Shown: positions 46,801-55,705 of the stretch, piece by piece
Numbering within the stretch: the stretch's first letter is position 1
Layout of the letters: each line of letters opens with the position of its first letter
Origin: Bostrychus sinensis
Lineage: Eukaryota > Chordata > Actinopteri > Gobiiformes > Eleotridae
Assembly (NCBI GenBank): GCA_020698575.1
Contig: CM036253.1
Location: forward strand, 32,541,719-32,605,718
DNA: 64,000 nt
Direction of reading: 5' to 3'
Position numbers and translations under genes: made by a program
Notes under the pieces: generated by a model
What the model saw: the letters and a program-made list of their open reading frames with translations, nothing else
Database searches by the model: none
Told to the model about the DNA's origin: nothing

Positions 46801-49043
46801 CCTTAATGTGCAGGAAATAATGAAATGTTCTAAAATAAACCAGGCACTAACTTACTAGGCTAATTAAAGGTCTCATATTGTGCTTTTTTCAGGCTTTTAA
46901 AAATAATTTTGGATACTTTGGCATTAGTTATTTCTTTTGAGGAGCTGTTACTTTGACTTTGTAGAGAACTCTTGGATTAGGTGTCTGTCCCACCTGCTGG
47001 CAATGATCAGAACAGAGCATAAAACAGCCAATTAGTATGGCAATTATTAGAAAAATTACACAAACGGACAGATAAATAAGCTGACTGCAATTTAAGCGCT
47101 GAAATGATCAGAATGAGTCCCAAGATGATGTATGTGGCTTTAGAAATGGGCATGAGCGTTTATCAGAGTAAGAAGATGTACATGAACACCTGAATGCCGC
47201 CTGCTTGATGGGTATAGCAGAAAGGGGGCTGATTTATCGATTTGCGTTTTACATGCAAGTTTTCTGACTAAATGCTGCAAATAATATGGGTTTATTGTAA
47301 AATGTCACTCTCCTAGAAACAGCAGAGTAGCATTAGAAATGCTAATTACTGCCATTGCCTGATTCTGCCCCAAATTCCTAGCTCCTTAGCTAGAGCTATA
47401 TTTACTGAATGTGTTGACATTTCGCTTCTTGGTGGCGATAGGGCGCTCGTTGAATCTGACTAGTTAGCTGTGTTAGACATGAGCAAGAAAGCGCATGAAC
47501 GTAAAAAAATCCGGAAAACTTCTCCTCATCCCGGAAAGACAAGCATCATATGAATGCAGAATAAGCTGTTGTTATTATGGCTGATGATGTATTTTTTATT
47601 AATTATTTTTTTGCTGTCTTTGTGTGTTGTCCTGTTCCTCTGCCTCATGTCTGTACTGAGAAGGAAGTAATAAATACAAAATTAAAAAAAAAGGAAAAAT
47701 GCAAGAGCACTTCCTGTTTTCACGTGTCTATGTAGAGCCGTGAGACCGAGTGTTTTCAGCTCTAGAGAAAGCAGAGCCGCAGCACACAGGATTACACAAA
47801 TGTGTGTTAATGAAATAAAATACTATAAATAACATTATAATATGATTAAAAACTCAAAAAAGTCGATTTAGCAGAAAAGGGGACCTTTAAACTGCCTCAA
47901 TTATAAAAACTATTTCATCTAAAAGAATAAAGGGCATTTAAAAATCTCTGCAGTAAATCTTATCTGTCCTGTATGGAACAGATTGGGAGCCATTCTTCGA
48001 CTGGAGCATCCCAGGGGAGGCGAGCAGCGGGACGTCCCATTCAGTGAGGAAAAGCTGCAGGCTGTGATGCTGTGCTCCTCAGAGGGAGAGGAGGCGGCGG
48101 GGACCCGGCTATTGTTCCAATGAGAACAAAGATGAATGCATAAATAATGAGGGCCTGGACTTACAATGCCTTACAAAAATAAAGACTAAGTTTAGTTTAT
48201 TTAATAAAGAAAAATGAAAAGTTGATGTTTTTCGTGGCAGTGAGACATGGCGGTGATATCGGAACGGAGGCAGCCGCAGGACGGGGACACAGCGGCGGGT
48301 CAAGAGTGATGCCCTCCCGCACTCAGGTCCAAAACAAGCCCCACGAGCTAATTCAGATCAGATCAGCCAAAACACTGGTCTCTAAGGGCGAAACTTACAA
48401 TACACGTTTTTATTTTCAGCGCATTACATAAACTAAATTGTTATAAGAATACCAAGGGCAAAGGCGGAAAGACGTGCACGGGCATCTGGACGCTAGCGCA
48501 TCCCCGCTGAAGCCAGGCTAATGGCATTGTTTAACTAGTTAGCATCAAACTACACATTACTTAGCGGCAACGCTCCTTGCGGCAACTAGGCAGTGTTTTA
48601 CGTACTACGCGGCATTTAGACAAGTTCCCTAAAAACCTGACTTTCTATAAAGACTACTACTTCAAAGTTAATAAACATGAATTTCTCCGTGGACGACGAA
48701 GAAGTGTGCGTTTTCGGGGCTCCCTCGTGACAACTGAAGGGGAGGCGACGTGGTCTCCCAAGATGGGTTAGCTTCTTGGCGGCTAGCACTAACGTACGGC
48801 CAGATTAGCTGTATATAGCATTAGCAAACCCCCGTAGCATTAGCACTGGCACAAGACAGGCCGAAACATCCCGGGAGCCGCTGCGGGAAAGGTCAACTCA
48901 CCATTGGAGAGATTGATGAAGGCAGCGTCCTGGCTCGTCTTGACTTCTAACCGCAGGGGCTGCTGCTCCGAGTGGCGCTGTATGTCTCCGTTCGCGTCTC
49001 CGATAGAGATGAGCCGCACGCCGGGGAACACCGAGACCGCCAT
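22841..49043 (-). CDS. carm1: Coactivator-associated arginine methyltransferase 1 (PRMT4)
   Basis: Type I arginine methyltransferase (histone H3R17/R26, coactivators), nuclear. Exons: 49043-48902, 41588-41463, 40059-39953, 38792-38688, 35630-35520, 35453-35276, 35207-35117, 33810-33729, 32950-32865, 32765-32676, 31929-31791, 29815-29726, 29645-29536, 26934-26857, 24770-24702, 22980-22841. All phases close, giving 580 aa. Human has 608; the difference is mostly its Ala/Gly-rich N-terminus. The start lies in AAGATGGCG (MAVSVFPGVRLISIGDANGD). In order: the N-terminal PH-like domain (about 8-115), SAM-binding motif VLDVGCGSG (162-170), double-E loop SEPMGYMLFNE (Glu231 and Glu240), THW loop (387-389), and the C-terminal activation region ending NTMHYGS. 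Exon 11 holds one extra base (near 31898) just before EPLTHW. Intron 5 is only 66 bp with donor GTCCGC. Introns are packed with transposon relics. The 3' UTR end was not located. Confidence 0.98.
23234..23952. mobile_element. PIF/Harbinger-like element in carm1 intron 15
   Basis: A TTA target duplication flanks it (23231-23233 and 23953-23955). The ends contain ATACACCAAGG (left) and its inverse CCTTGGTGTAT (right), followed by matching GGYGAC/GTCACC. The interior is CpG-rich and keeps a short plus-strand reading frame starting MAGLDIVLCGLGAAALLLEE, possibly the remnant of an element-encoded protein. Confidence 0.7.
23956..24570 (+). repeat. TTTAGTCCTGG minisatellite, copy C
   Basis: Degenerate GGTTTAGTCCTG/GGTTTAGACCTG units, about 600 bp, directly abutting the Harbinger-like element. 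Begins GAGGCAGTTTTATTCCAG, equivalent to an internal position of copy G (53756), so its left end is lost. Confidence 0.7.
27115..28170 (-). mobile_element. Degenerate Tc1/mariner-like remnant
   Basis: TCAAAATCTTAAGACAGAG at the left and CAGATTTTTACTTTTGCACTG near 27975 resemble mariner-type ends. CCCAGATCATGATGAACCCTC and TTTTCTCATCAGACAG resemble transposase-derived DNA read on the minus strand. Heavily mutated; limits are approximate. Confidence 0.5.
28524..29515. mobile_element. Tc1/mariner-like non-autonomous element beside carm1 exon 13
   Basis: TA duplications at 28522-28523 and 29516-29517; ends CAGTGCC and GCACTG inverted. Shared internals with the 20640 element include AACCTACCTGGGCCTATGTG, ATCATGAATTAA and the inverted AATCACAGTTAATTCATGAT. 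Its right end is 20 bp from the carm1 exon 13 boundary (29536). Confidence 0.7.
33150..33458. mobile_element. GGTCCC-type MITE fragment in carm1 intron 8
   Basis: TTTGGACACAATTGCATTAGT near 33200 and GCAGAATAGGTCCCCTTTAA at the right end match the family at 12783 and 46867. Confidence 0.55.
33905..34110 (-). repeat. LINE-3'-type dispersed fragment
   Basis: Reverse-orientation relative of 3830-4160: GTTTTTCCTAAGCGAGAAGG and GACTGCTGTTGTGATATTGA face the equivalent plus-strand blocks there. Another piece is at 43195-43320. Confidence 0.55.
35660..36100. repeat. AGTACTTAAGTA-type dispersed repeat
   Basis: Repeated GTACTTT, TTACTTTAA and TTTATTTGAGTGG runs after CAGGGGTGGAATGTAACAAA. Same family as 15216-15395; sits in carm1 intron 4. 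Confidence 0.55.
36385..36560 (-). repeat. tRNA-derived SINE
   Basis: Read on the minus strand: TATAGCTCATTTGGTAGAAC (A-box-like), then GGGTTTGACTCCGGAC (B box), a body with CTCCCTGCTCTCCCCCTCATG, and tail AATAAAGCCTGAAAATG. A second copy lies at 61950-62115 on the plus strand. Confidence 0.65.
36601..38328. mobile_element. hAT-like element with AGGGCTGCAAC ends
   Basis: Left AGGGCTGCAACAATTCATTG and right AATAATTGACAGCTGCAGCAC are imperfect inverted copies with a similar AT-rich subterminal region. About 1.7 kb long and host of the nested element at 37484-38184. Confidence 0.5.
37484..38184. mobile_element. TTTTCCGGACTATAAGTCGC-type element with ORF remnant, nested
   Basis: The left end TATTTTCCGGACTATAAGTC is inverted at the right, ACTTATAGTCCGGAAAATA. 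Inside, a plus-strand frame (about 37698-37825) reads SDDSHAEEEAALRLPPELAE and ends DEEFKGFSD before TAG, an acidic segment that looks transposon-encoded. No catalytic domain remains. Lies in carm1 intron 4. Confidence 0.65.
40238..40299. repeat. 19-bp hairpin in carm1 intron 2
   Basis: Arms AGTGCATCAAACTCGCCCT (40238-40256) and AGGGCGAGTTTGATGCATT (40281-40299) pair at 18 of 19 positions around a 24-nt loop. Adjacent sequence (40300-40560) is moderately GC-rich with no recognised gene. Confidence 0.75.
40690..40910. repeat. Dispersed SINE-like repeat in carm1 intron 2
   Basis: TTTTGGCTTCTCCCTTTTAC through CTTCCTGTCGCAACCAGCCA and GAACACAACAACAGTATGC. Relatives at 36130-36380 and, inverted, 14690-15010. 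Confidence 0.6.
42174..42610 (+). mobile_element. hAT-like MITE with TTTAGTCCTGG interior, copy E
   Basis: Left end CAGTGGTTTTCAAACTGTGG, then degenerate GGTTTAG(T/A)CCTGG units. The right terminus is missing. Confidence 0.6.
45591..46392. mobile_element. hAT MITE with perfect 8-bp target duplication
   Basis: Flanked by GTTTGTAC on both sides (45583-45590 and 46393-46400). Ends TAGGGCTGCACAATAT and ATTGTGGAGCACTA are inverted. 802 bp, no transposase. Contains the 45801-45850 hairpin and a short CCTAGAACTAAAACAAGGC stretch that is the only reverse-oriented TTTAGTCC-like run noticed. Confidence 0.85.
45801..45850. repeat. 16-bp perfect hairpin inside hAT MITE
   Basis: TTTCTTTCAATCGATT (45801-45816) and AATCGATTGAAAGAAA (45835-45850) are exact inverses around an 18-nt loop. 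Partly complementary flanks (ATTAATTGTTAGT and ACTGATAATTAAT) extend the stem. Confidence 0.8.
46867..47891. mobile_element. TTAAAGGTC...GACCTTTAA MITE
   Basis: Left TTAAAGGTCTCATATTGTGC and right AGAAAAGGGGACCTTTAA are inverted, and both termini include TTAA. Most complete of at least five family copies in the window. Confidence 0.65.
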
Positions 49044-49260
49044 CTTCGATCTGGAAGTAGAGACAGGTCGGCAAGCGCTCACATCCAACCGCGCACTGCT
49101 CTCTGCTGGAGGCGGCCAGGGCATCCACGCCGCGAGCCCTTTAAACAGCGGGCCCTGGCGGCTGAAAGCGAGTACTGCGTAAACACGGCTGAAGCTGGGA
49201 TACGGGCCAGGTTTATGACATTTACATGGCCTCTTGTCAAGAGAATAACCTCTCAAATAA
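48840..49260. promoter_or_regulatory. carm1 promoter / GC-rich exon 1 region
   Basis: The carm1 start exon sits in GC- and CpG-rich DNA that extends about 1 kb into intron 1 (to about 47980), in contrast with the AT-rich surroundings. This is what a CpG-island-type housekeeping promoter looks like. No TATA box is evident upstream of 49043. The exact TSS is unknown. Confidence 0.5.
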
Positions 49261-49683
49261 AAATTAAATAGCCTATCATAAAAAACATAACTTATATTAA
49301 TACCAGATGATCCAAGAGTAAAAATGCAACATTGTAAATATTGATATTATTTACAATGAATTTAGGATAAACTTTTTTTTTTTCTTCAAAAAATTAACCC
49401 ATTAATTTGTAATTACAATGTACTGTAGCAAGATGGCAATATTTTCTCAGGCAGTGTGAAAACAGTTTTAATAAAAAATAAATAAAAAAAAACAGGTTGA
49501 GTAATTAATTTAATTTCTGAAAGTGAAATGATATGATGGCATGTGTAAAAACAAACAAAATAAACAGAAATAAATATTCATGATAAAAGCAACACATAAA
49601 TAAAAAAATATTTAAAAACATGGTATAACAGACAACCAATGTGGAAACAAAAACTAATAAGTAACACCACAGTCCATTTAAAA

Positions 49684-51228
49684 AAGGTCCCATATTATAC
49701 TTTTTTTTTTTAGGCTTTTTGAAATAGTTTTGGACACCTTTGAATTAGTATTTCACCTTTTATATTTTAAAATAGGAGAGGGGACTTGGAATAGGTGTCT
49801 GACGCCCCGTGCTGGCCTTGGTGGGCAATGGATAGAGCATAAAATGGCTATTTAGCACAGCTATTAGCATCATGATGGTAACAGATAGATAAATGAACTG
49901 ATAGCATTTTCACCTCTTGAGAAGGTGTCAACATACAGGATTACTCTCACATGCGTGAATGAAACAAAATACCGTATTTTATTTTTTATATACAGTGGCA
50001 AGCAAAAAGTATGTACTCCCCTTAGCATTTTTCTTTTATTGTTGCCTTACAACCTGGAATTTAAATGGATCATTGAGAGGTTCATGTCAGTCACTTTACA
50101 TCACATGAGTAAAACTATGAAAATGCAAAAAAAAAAAAAAATAAAAAAAAAAAATTATATATATATATATTTTTTTTTTTGCATTTGCATATATATATAT
50201 ATGCAAATTAGAAATATGACAGAAAAACAGAAAACTTGAGTGTGCAAAAGTATTTACTCCCTTTTAAAAGAGGCCCTAAATGAGACCCCATGTTACTCAC
50301 CCTCAGAAGTCAGAAATAATTAGATAAGGTTGCCCTGACTGCAATTCAGCTGTCATTAAGCCACAAAACACAATTTAATTCATCAGTACAACATGTAAAA
50401 GATAAGGAAGCACACCAAAGAGCAGAGCTCCACAGCAGAGACTGTTGTATCTGTCCCAGGACCACTCTGAACCATACACTCCACGGAGCTGGGCTGTGTG
50501 GAAGAGTGGCCATTGCTTGAAGAAAATAATAGCAAAACCTGTTTTGTGTTTGCCAAAAGGCACGTGGGAGACTCCCCAAACACGAGAAGGTCCTCTGTCC
50601 AGATACAATTAAAATAAGCCATCAAAGAAAGATGCTATGTGTAGCATAAACCCAACACCTGACTGTGGCCCCTCTCTAAAGTGAAGCCTGGTGATGGCAG
50701 TGTCCTGCTGTGGGGAGATTTGTCATTGGTAGGGACTGGGACATCTGCTCAGAACTGAAGGAATGAAAGATGGAGCTAAACACAGGACAAGTTTTGAAGA
50801 AAACGACTCAAACTGTACTGTACAATGCATCCAACCTGAAGGAGCTTGAGCTGTTTTTAGAAGAATGAGCACAAATCCCAGTGATTTTATGAACCAAGCT
50901 CATAAACACTTAACCTACAAAAGGTGGAGCTGAAGGTCCTTCAGAAGGTGATTCTACAGAGCACTAACTTGAAAGGGTACATACTTTTGTACACTAAAGT
51001 TTTCTCTTTTTCTGTCATATTTCTAATTTGCTTCACAATATATTTTTTTTTTTTTTGCATTTTCATAGTTGTTGTCATGTGATGTAAAGTGACTGACATG
51101 AACTTCTCAATGATTTAAATCCCAGGTTGTAAAGCAACAATAAAGGAAAAAGGCTAAGGGCGGTGTGTGTATATATATGTGTGTTAAAAGCTCAAAAAAG
51201 TCGATTTACCATAATAGGGGACCTTTTA
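49684..51228. mobile_element. GGTCCC-type MITE interrupted by a Tc1-like element
   Basis: The left part begins AAAAGGTCCCATATTATACT and runs through TTTTGGACACCTTTGAATTAG to about 49975. The right part resumes at about 51183 with AAAGCTCAAAAAAGTCGATT and ends ATAGGGGACCTTTTAA. Confidence 0.65.
50001..51165. mobile_element. Tc1/mariner-like element with long terminal inverted repeats
   Basis: Left CAGTGGCAAGCAAAAAGTAT continues for about 120 bp (TTATTGTTGCCTTACAACCT, GTCAGTCACTTTACATCACA). The inverse runs from about 51056 to 51160 (TGATGTAAAGTGACTGACAT, AGGTTGTAAAGCAACAATAA). Transposase-like DNA such as CTAAAGTGAAGCCTGGTGAT remains but the frame is broken. Confidence 0.7.
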
Positions 51229-51589
51229 AGTTTGTGATAAACAAACAAAAGTAGATAATTATTGCATGGCTGGTTTCACCTGAATAAATACATAATACAT
51301 TATAGTAACAGTCTCTCTACACTTGTTCATTATGACGACATTTTACCTTTATTACAAAGCAACTTCAAATTCATTTTCAGTTCCAGTCAACTTTGTAAGC
51401 ACACAGAATTCACTTTGGACTTAGGGATCACAACATGGCTGGAGCCTGTCCCAGCAACTATGGGCCTGAGGCGGGGTATGTTTTCGACAATGTCCAGTTA
51501 GTCACAAGGCTGACACTAACAGAAATAGCCAGACAACCATTCACTCTTATATTCTATCACTATGAAACATTTAGATCCAACAGTTCACC

Positions 51590-51830
51590 CATATATAGTC
51601 CTGATTTTGGCCTGGTTTAGTCCTGGTTTAGTCCTGGATTAGATTAGTCCTGGTTTAGTCCTGGTTTTTGTAATGGTTGAGACCTGGTTTAGTCTTAATT
51701 TAGTTTAGACATAGTTTAGCGAGGTTTAGTCCTGGTTTACTCCTGTTTTAAGCTCATTTTACAGCTGGAACTTATAAAGCCAAATATTTTCTGAGGTGGT
51801 ACTTGGTGTGAAAAGTTTGAGAATCATGTT
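51590..51830 (+). mobile_element. TTTAGTCCTGG element, copy F (right part)
   Basis: GGTTTAGTCCTGG units followed by the full right end GAGGTGGTACTTGGTGTGAA then AAAGTTTGAGAATCA. The left end is absent. Confidence 0.65.
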
Positions 51831-52257
51831 TAACCAATCAGAAAACAGGGGGCAGTACCAACATAAAAATAAAAATAATCAGCACAAACAAAGCACTGCG
51901 CATTGGGTAAATGGATATGATTGGCCATTGGAATTGTTTTCAGAAGTTGGCCAGACTAATTTAGCACTGCCAAAAATAAACAATACTGAAACATGCTGAT
52001 ATAAAACATATTCCATAAACTTGGTGCATACATTCTTCTGTGACTACTCTTCTTAATCTTTAGGGGATCAGAGGCACATGAGAGCAATCAGGCGTCAAGT
52101 CAGATGTTCAAATCCTCCACTGGACTAGTGACAAAAATAAAAACATGTTAGCTGTGAGGGCTGTGTCAAAACACTGCCTTCATTGTTCGACTTTAGTATT
52201 TGTGAGAAAATGAAATGACGATATGGCAGATGTCTGACTGAAGACATGACTCACAGC

Positions 52258-55200
52258 TCAGAGCAGCACACATGACTTGGGCGGTCTGAAGGGGTTGTCA
52301 CTAGAGGGCACTCCCGTGAGGAGGGGGTCCTTATGGGCATTCTGGAGACAGAAGGTCTTCAGTTCTGCAGCGGCTTGAGAGACCTGGAGAATGTAATATG
52401 ATCTTGTTATTTCATTTGGGCTAAAACGACTGGAATTTTCTCCAACTATGAAATTTTGAAATACAGTCAGGGGAGTCGACAGTGAGGGGAGCAACCAGGA
52501 CATTCGTCCAGGGCCTCAGGGTCAGGGGCCCCCAAAATTAGGCCCTTGCATTATTGGTTGTGTGAAGTCGGGGTCAGCAGTTTATGGCAGCACCCAGTGG
52601 CACAAGTGAATGCTGAAATTCCGCACTTAAGAATCATTTTTAGCAGGGCTGTAACGATACAGTTTACTATATCAATGTATCCTTTTTTTATTCCTATGAT
52701 ACAACTATAATCAATACACATTACCTTGTATCGAATCATATCATTTTCTAGGTAGTGTATATCGATGTAATTGTAAAAAAATAAAAAAATAAAAAATCAA
52801 TAATATCAGATATATTCGAAAAAATACAACCAGATACATCTTTCTGGATGTATGTGGTGTGTTTTTGCTGAAATAAAATGTTATATTCAACTTTTCTTCA
52901 CTCTTTGTCATATTGAATCATATTGTTCTAAATCAGCCAATATCATTCTTGAATTTGATCAAAACAATTATAATCCAAATGTATCATATCATATCATTGC
53001 AAAAAAGTATCATTACACAATTTTTAGAGCAGCAGCTATGGTAGCCTTGCAGGGACAGACTGCTGTTCATGAAAATTCCAGTTAATGTCCTAACAAGCGC
53101 GTTTTTGAAAAAAAGAAAGCAATGTTATTATATCACACATAGCACAAATAAACTGCAGTAACCCCATGCCCTATACAAACATGCACTGTGACCCAGACCC
53201 TCTCCTGAAATCTTCAGGAGGGTGTTGTTTTTTTGTGTGCAAGCCCCCAGGCAGGAGTAGATCATCCAGAGGCCAGCTGATGCTGTCTTTCAACGAGCTC
53301 CATGTAAATCTTTGTGCGTTCCATGATATGTTTGTGCTATACCTTTCTCACTATGGTCAAGTTGCACATTAACTAAAGTAAACATAATGATAATATCAGT
53401 GCTCAAACTGCCTTGGATCATTTATCTGCTAACTTTGTGTTGCTAGCAGCCATGCTAACTCCAGAGATGGTCCGGAGGCGCTGTTTGTAAAGGGCTCCAG
53501 TATCCATGGGCCAGAAGTGGGGGTACAGCCTGGAAAATGGCCACATAGACATATACAGTACATGAATAAACACTCTCACCTTCATTCAGAATGGCACAAT
53601 TCACTAATTTATCTATACATGCATGTCTTTGGACATGCCCACAACCAATACATGGTCTACTCCAGTGGTTCTCAAACTGTAGTATAGGCTGCTTCTGGTG
53701 GTACTCAGGAGTAGTCTTTTGCAGTCCTGTCCAGACCTTATTTACTTTAGGTTATAGAGGCAGTTTTCTTCCTGGTTTAGTGCTGCTTTAGTTGGAGATA
53801 GACCTTGTGCAGTTCTGTTTTGAGCTGGTTTAGTCCCTGATGTGTCCTAGTTAAGTCCTAGTTTAGATATGATTTAGACCAGGTTTAGTTCTAGTTTATT
53901 CCTAGATTAGTCCTAGCTTTGTGCTATTTTATTCCTGGTTTAGTCTTGGTTATGTGCTCATTTACACCTGGTTCAGTCTTGGTTTAGACCTACTTTAGTC
54001 CTGGTTTAATTCAGATTAGTTCTAGTTTAGTCCTGGTGTTTTCTAGCTTTAGATTCATTTTAGATAGTACTTGTAAAGCGAAATATTTTCTCAGACACAT
54101 TCATCAGCATTCAGTTAGCCTACCACACAGCAGATCTAACGTTAGTTTGCTTTAGTGAGTAACTTGTGTTCTAAAATAAGACTGTGTTCAACAATCACAG
54201 CAGTCACACAGCGGCACAATCAACAAAGCCAGCCCTGTGCAGCTCCTACAGGCTGTATAGGCTGATAGCTGCTCTTTACCACACCGCACTCCAGGAAGTA
54301 ACCTTAAGAAGTAATAATGTTAGTCCTATAACATGGGCCTTAAAAAATGGAGGTTAACAAAAATGGCCCAATACTTTAAGTACTTAAATGGCGGCCCCAG
54401 TCCCTCTGCCTTGTAAGAAACTGAATTTTTTATCAATCATGCAGTCCTGTATTACACCTGGCTTAGTCCTCTGTTAGAGGTAGTCTAGGCCTGGTTTAGA
54501 CCTGGTTTAGTGTTGGTTTAGTACTAGATTTGTGCTGGTTACTGCTGGTGTAGACTGGGATTAGTCTTGGATTTATCTTGTTTTTGTCCTGGTTTAGTTC
54601 AAGTTTTGTCCTGGTTAATTTGTTGTTCAGTTCTAGTTTAGTCACAGGTTAGTCCTAGTTTAGTTCTAGATTAGTCCCCGTTTAGTCCCCGCTTATTCCT
54701 AGCTGAGTCCTAGTTTGGTCCCGATTTAGTTCTAGTTTAGTTCCGATTTAGTTCTAGTTTATTTGTTGTTTATTCCTGCTTTAGTCATGGTTTAATTCTA
54801 GTTTAGTCACAGTTTAGTCCTAGTTTAGTTCTAGATTAGTCCCGGTTTAGTCACTGTTTAGTCCTAGCTGAGTCCTAGTTTAGTCCCGGTCTAATAATTT
54901 CTCATTTCTAATTATCACCTTTATGACTTAAAAAAAAAAAGTTACCAATTTCTATGGTACCATTTTATGTCATGAAAACATGCAGGGTAAATAAATTTAA
55001 TTCTTTAGTATTCTCCTTGAGAGATAACTGGTGTGTTTCCCATTAATTTTCCATAAATACATATAACTTATACTACTGATGCTACTCTTGCATAACTTGC
55101 ATATCTAAATAACTTTTTATAGATCTTTTTAATGGTTTTATGGTTTGCTTAACCTGACTGTAGAGAGGCTAAAAAGTTTGTGCGGTGTTTACTGGAATAA

Positions 55201-55705
55201 TTTTTGACACCAATATTATAAACCAAATCAATACAAAAATGCAAAATATGAATAAAAAGCTCAAAATGGCCAAGAATTAAAAAAAAGAAATCACCGTCTT
55301 ACTGGATCTGAAACGGTATAATTTACCCCCATAGCTCAAAGTAAATAGGTGGGAAACCCTGAGTTTAGAAAGCATTTGGAAAACTTACTATAACTCGTAT
55401 AAAAAGGCTAAAAATATGAAATAATGCAGTTAACCCTTAGCATAGACGCGTTTTTACCGCTTACATAATATCACTACTATCAGAGTTGACTTTTATACTG
55501 TCAACAATCAGCGCGTGCCACAGCTGTCGCCGCGGCGGCCAATAGCGGGAGTCACGCGCACAGAGAAAAGTTTGAACAGGAATTTTCAAAATGTCGGTTT
55601 ATTAAGTTTTACCTTTATCCGGGGGACACTGGCCTCCAGACGGAGCTGCTTCACCGCTTTCTGAGCCAGCGCCAGGCTGCTGCTGGGGGCGCCGCTGTTC
55701 GACAT
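52258..55705 (-). CDS. G protein gamma subunit (GNG5/GNG10-like)
   Basis: Small subunit of the membrane-anchored G-beta-gamma dimer. Exon 1 (55705-55613) encodes 31 residues: MSNSGAPSSSLALAQKAV, then KQLRLEASVPRIK. Exon 2 (52383-52258) encodes VSQAAAELKTFCLQNAHKDP, then LLTGVPSSDNPFRPPKSCVLL. The intron is phase 0 after RIK, the conserved position in gamma-subunit genes. Total 72 aa, the usual size. Visible features are the N-terminal coiled-coil helix, the NPFR segment that packs on G-beta, and a CaaX box CVLL. Leu at the last position predicts geranylgeranylation. CLQNA and NPFRP favour the gamma-5/gamma-10 group, while CVLL resembles gamma-8, so I leave the paralogue open. The gene lies 3.2 kb upstream of the carm1 start, on the same strand, and divergent from clpp. 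Confidence 0.93.
53663..54095 (+). mobile_element. hAT-like MITE with TTTAGTCCTGG interior, copy G
   Basis: Left CAGTGGTTCTCAAACTGTAG and GGTGGTACTCAGGAGTAGTC, then minisatellite units, then TTGTAAAGCGAAATATTTTC. It lacks only the terminal right inverted repeat. In the intron of the gamma-subunit gene. Confidence 0.65.
54440..54895 (+). repeat. TTTAGTCCTGG minisatellite, copy H
   Basis: Degenerate TAGTTTAGTCCTAGTTTAG and CCGGTTTAGTC units, about 450 bp. Here TAGTTTAG-type variants dominate. No terminal repeats. Confidence 0.65.

Larger units (their letters stand above)
41589..48901 (-). other. carm1 intron 1 (7.3 kb), no additional gene
   Basis: Between carm1 exon 1 and exon 2. It holds minisatellite copy E, a hAT element with an exact target duplication, and a GGTCCC-type MITE. 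The part nearest exon 1 (47980-48901) is GC-rich. Open frames here are short with no recognisable similarity. Confidence 0.7.
49261..52257. other. Intergenic between carm1 and the gamma-subunit gene
   Basis: No gene supported. AT-rich low-complexity DNA to 49683, then a MITE with a nested Tc1-like element (49684-51228), a short L2-type piece near 51425-51500 and minisatellite copy F. Confidence 0.65.

Noticed and set aside
48840..49256. Longer carm1 N-terminus starting at the upstream in-frame ATG 49256
   Set aside because: The added residues have no similarity to CARM1, and the ATG at 49043 has a strong context and the family start MAVSVFPG.
50346..50625. Overlapping minus-strand open frames of 77-80 codons
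   Set aside because: Antisense reading of degenerate Tc1-like DNA; no transposase motifs in any frame.
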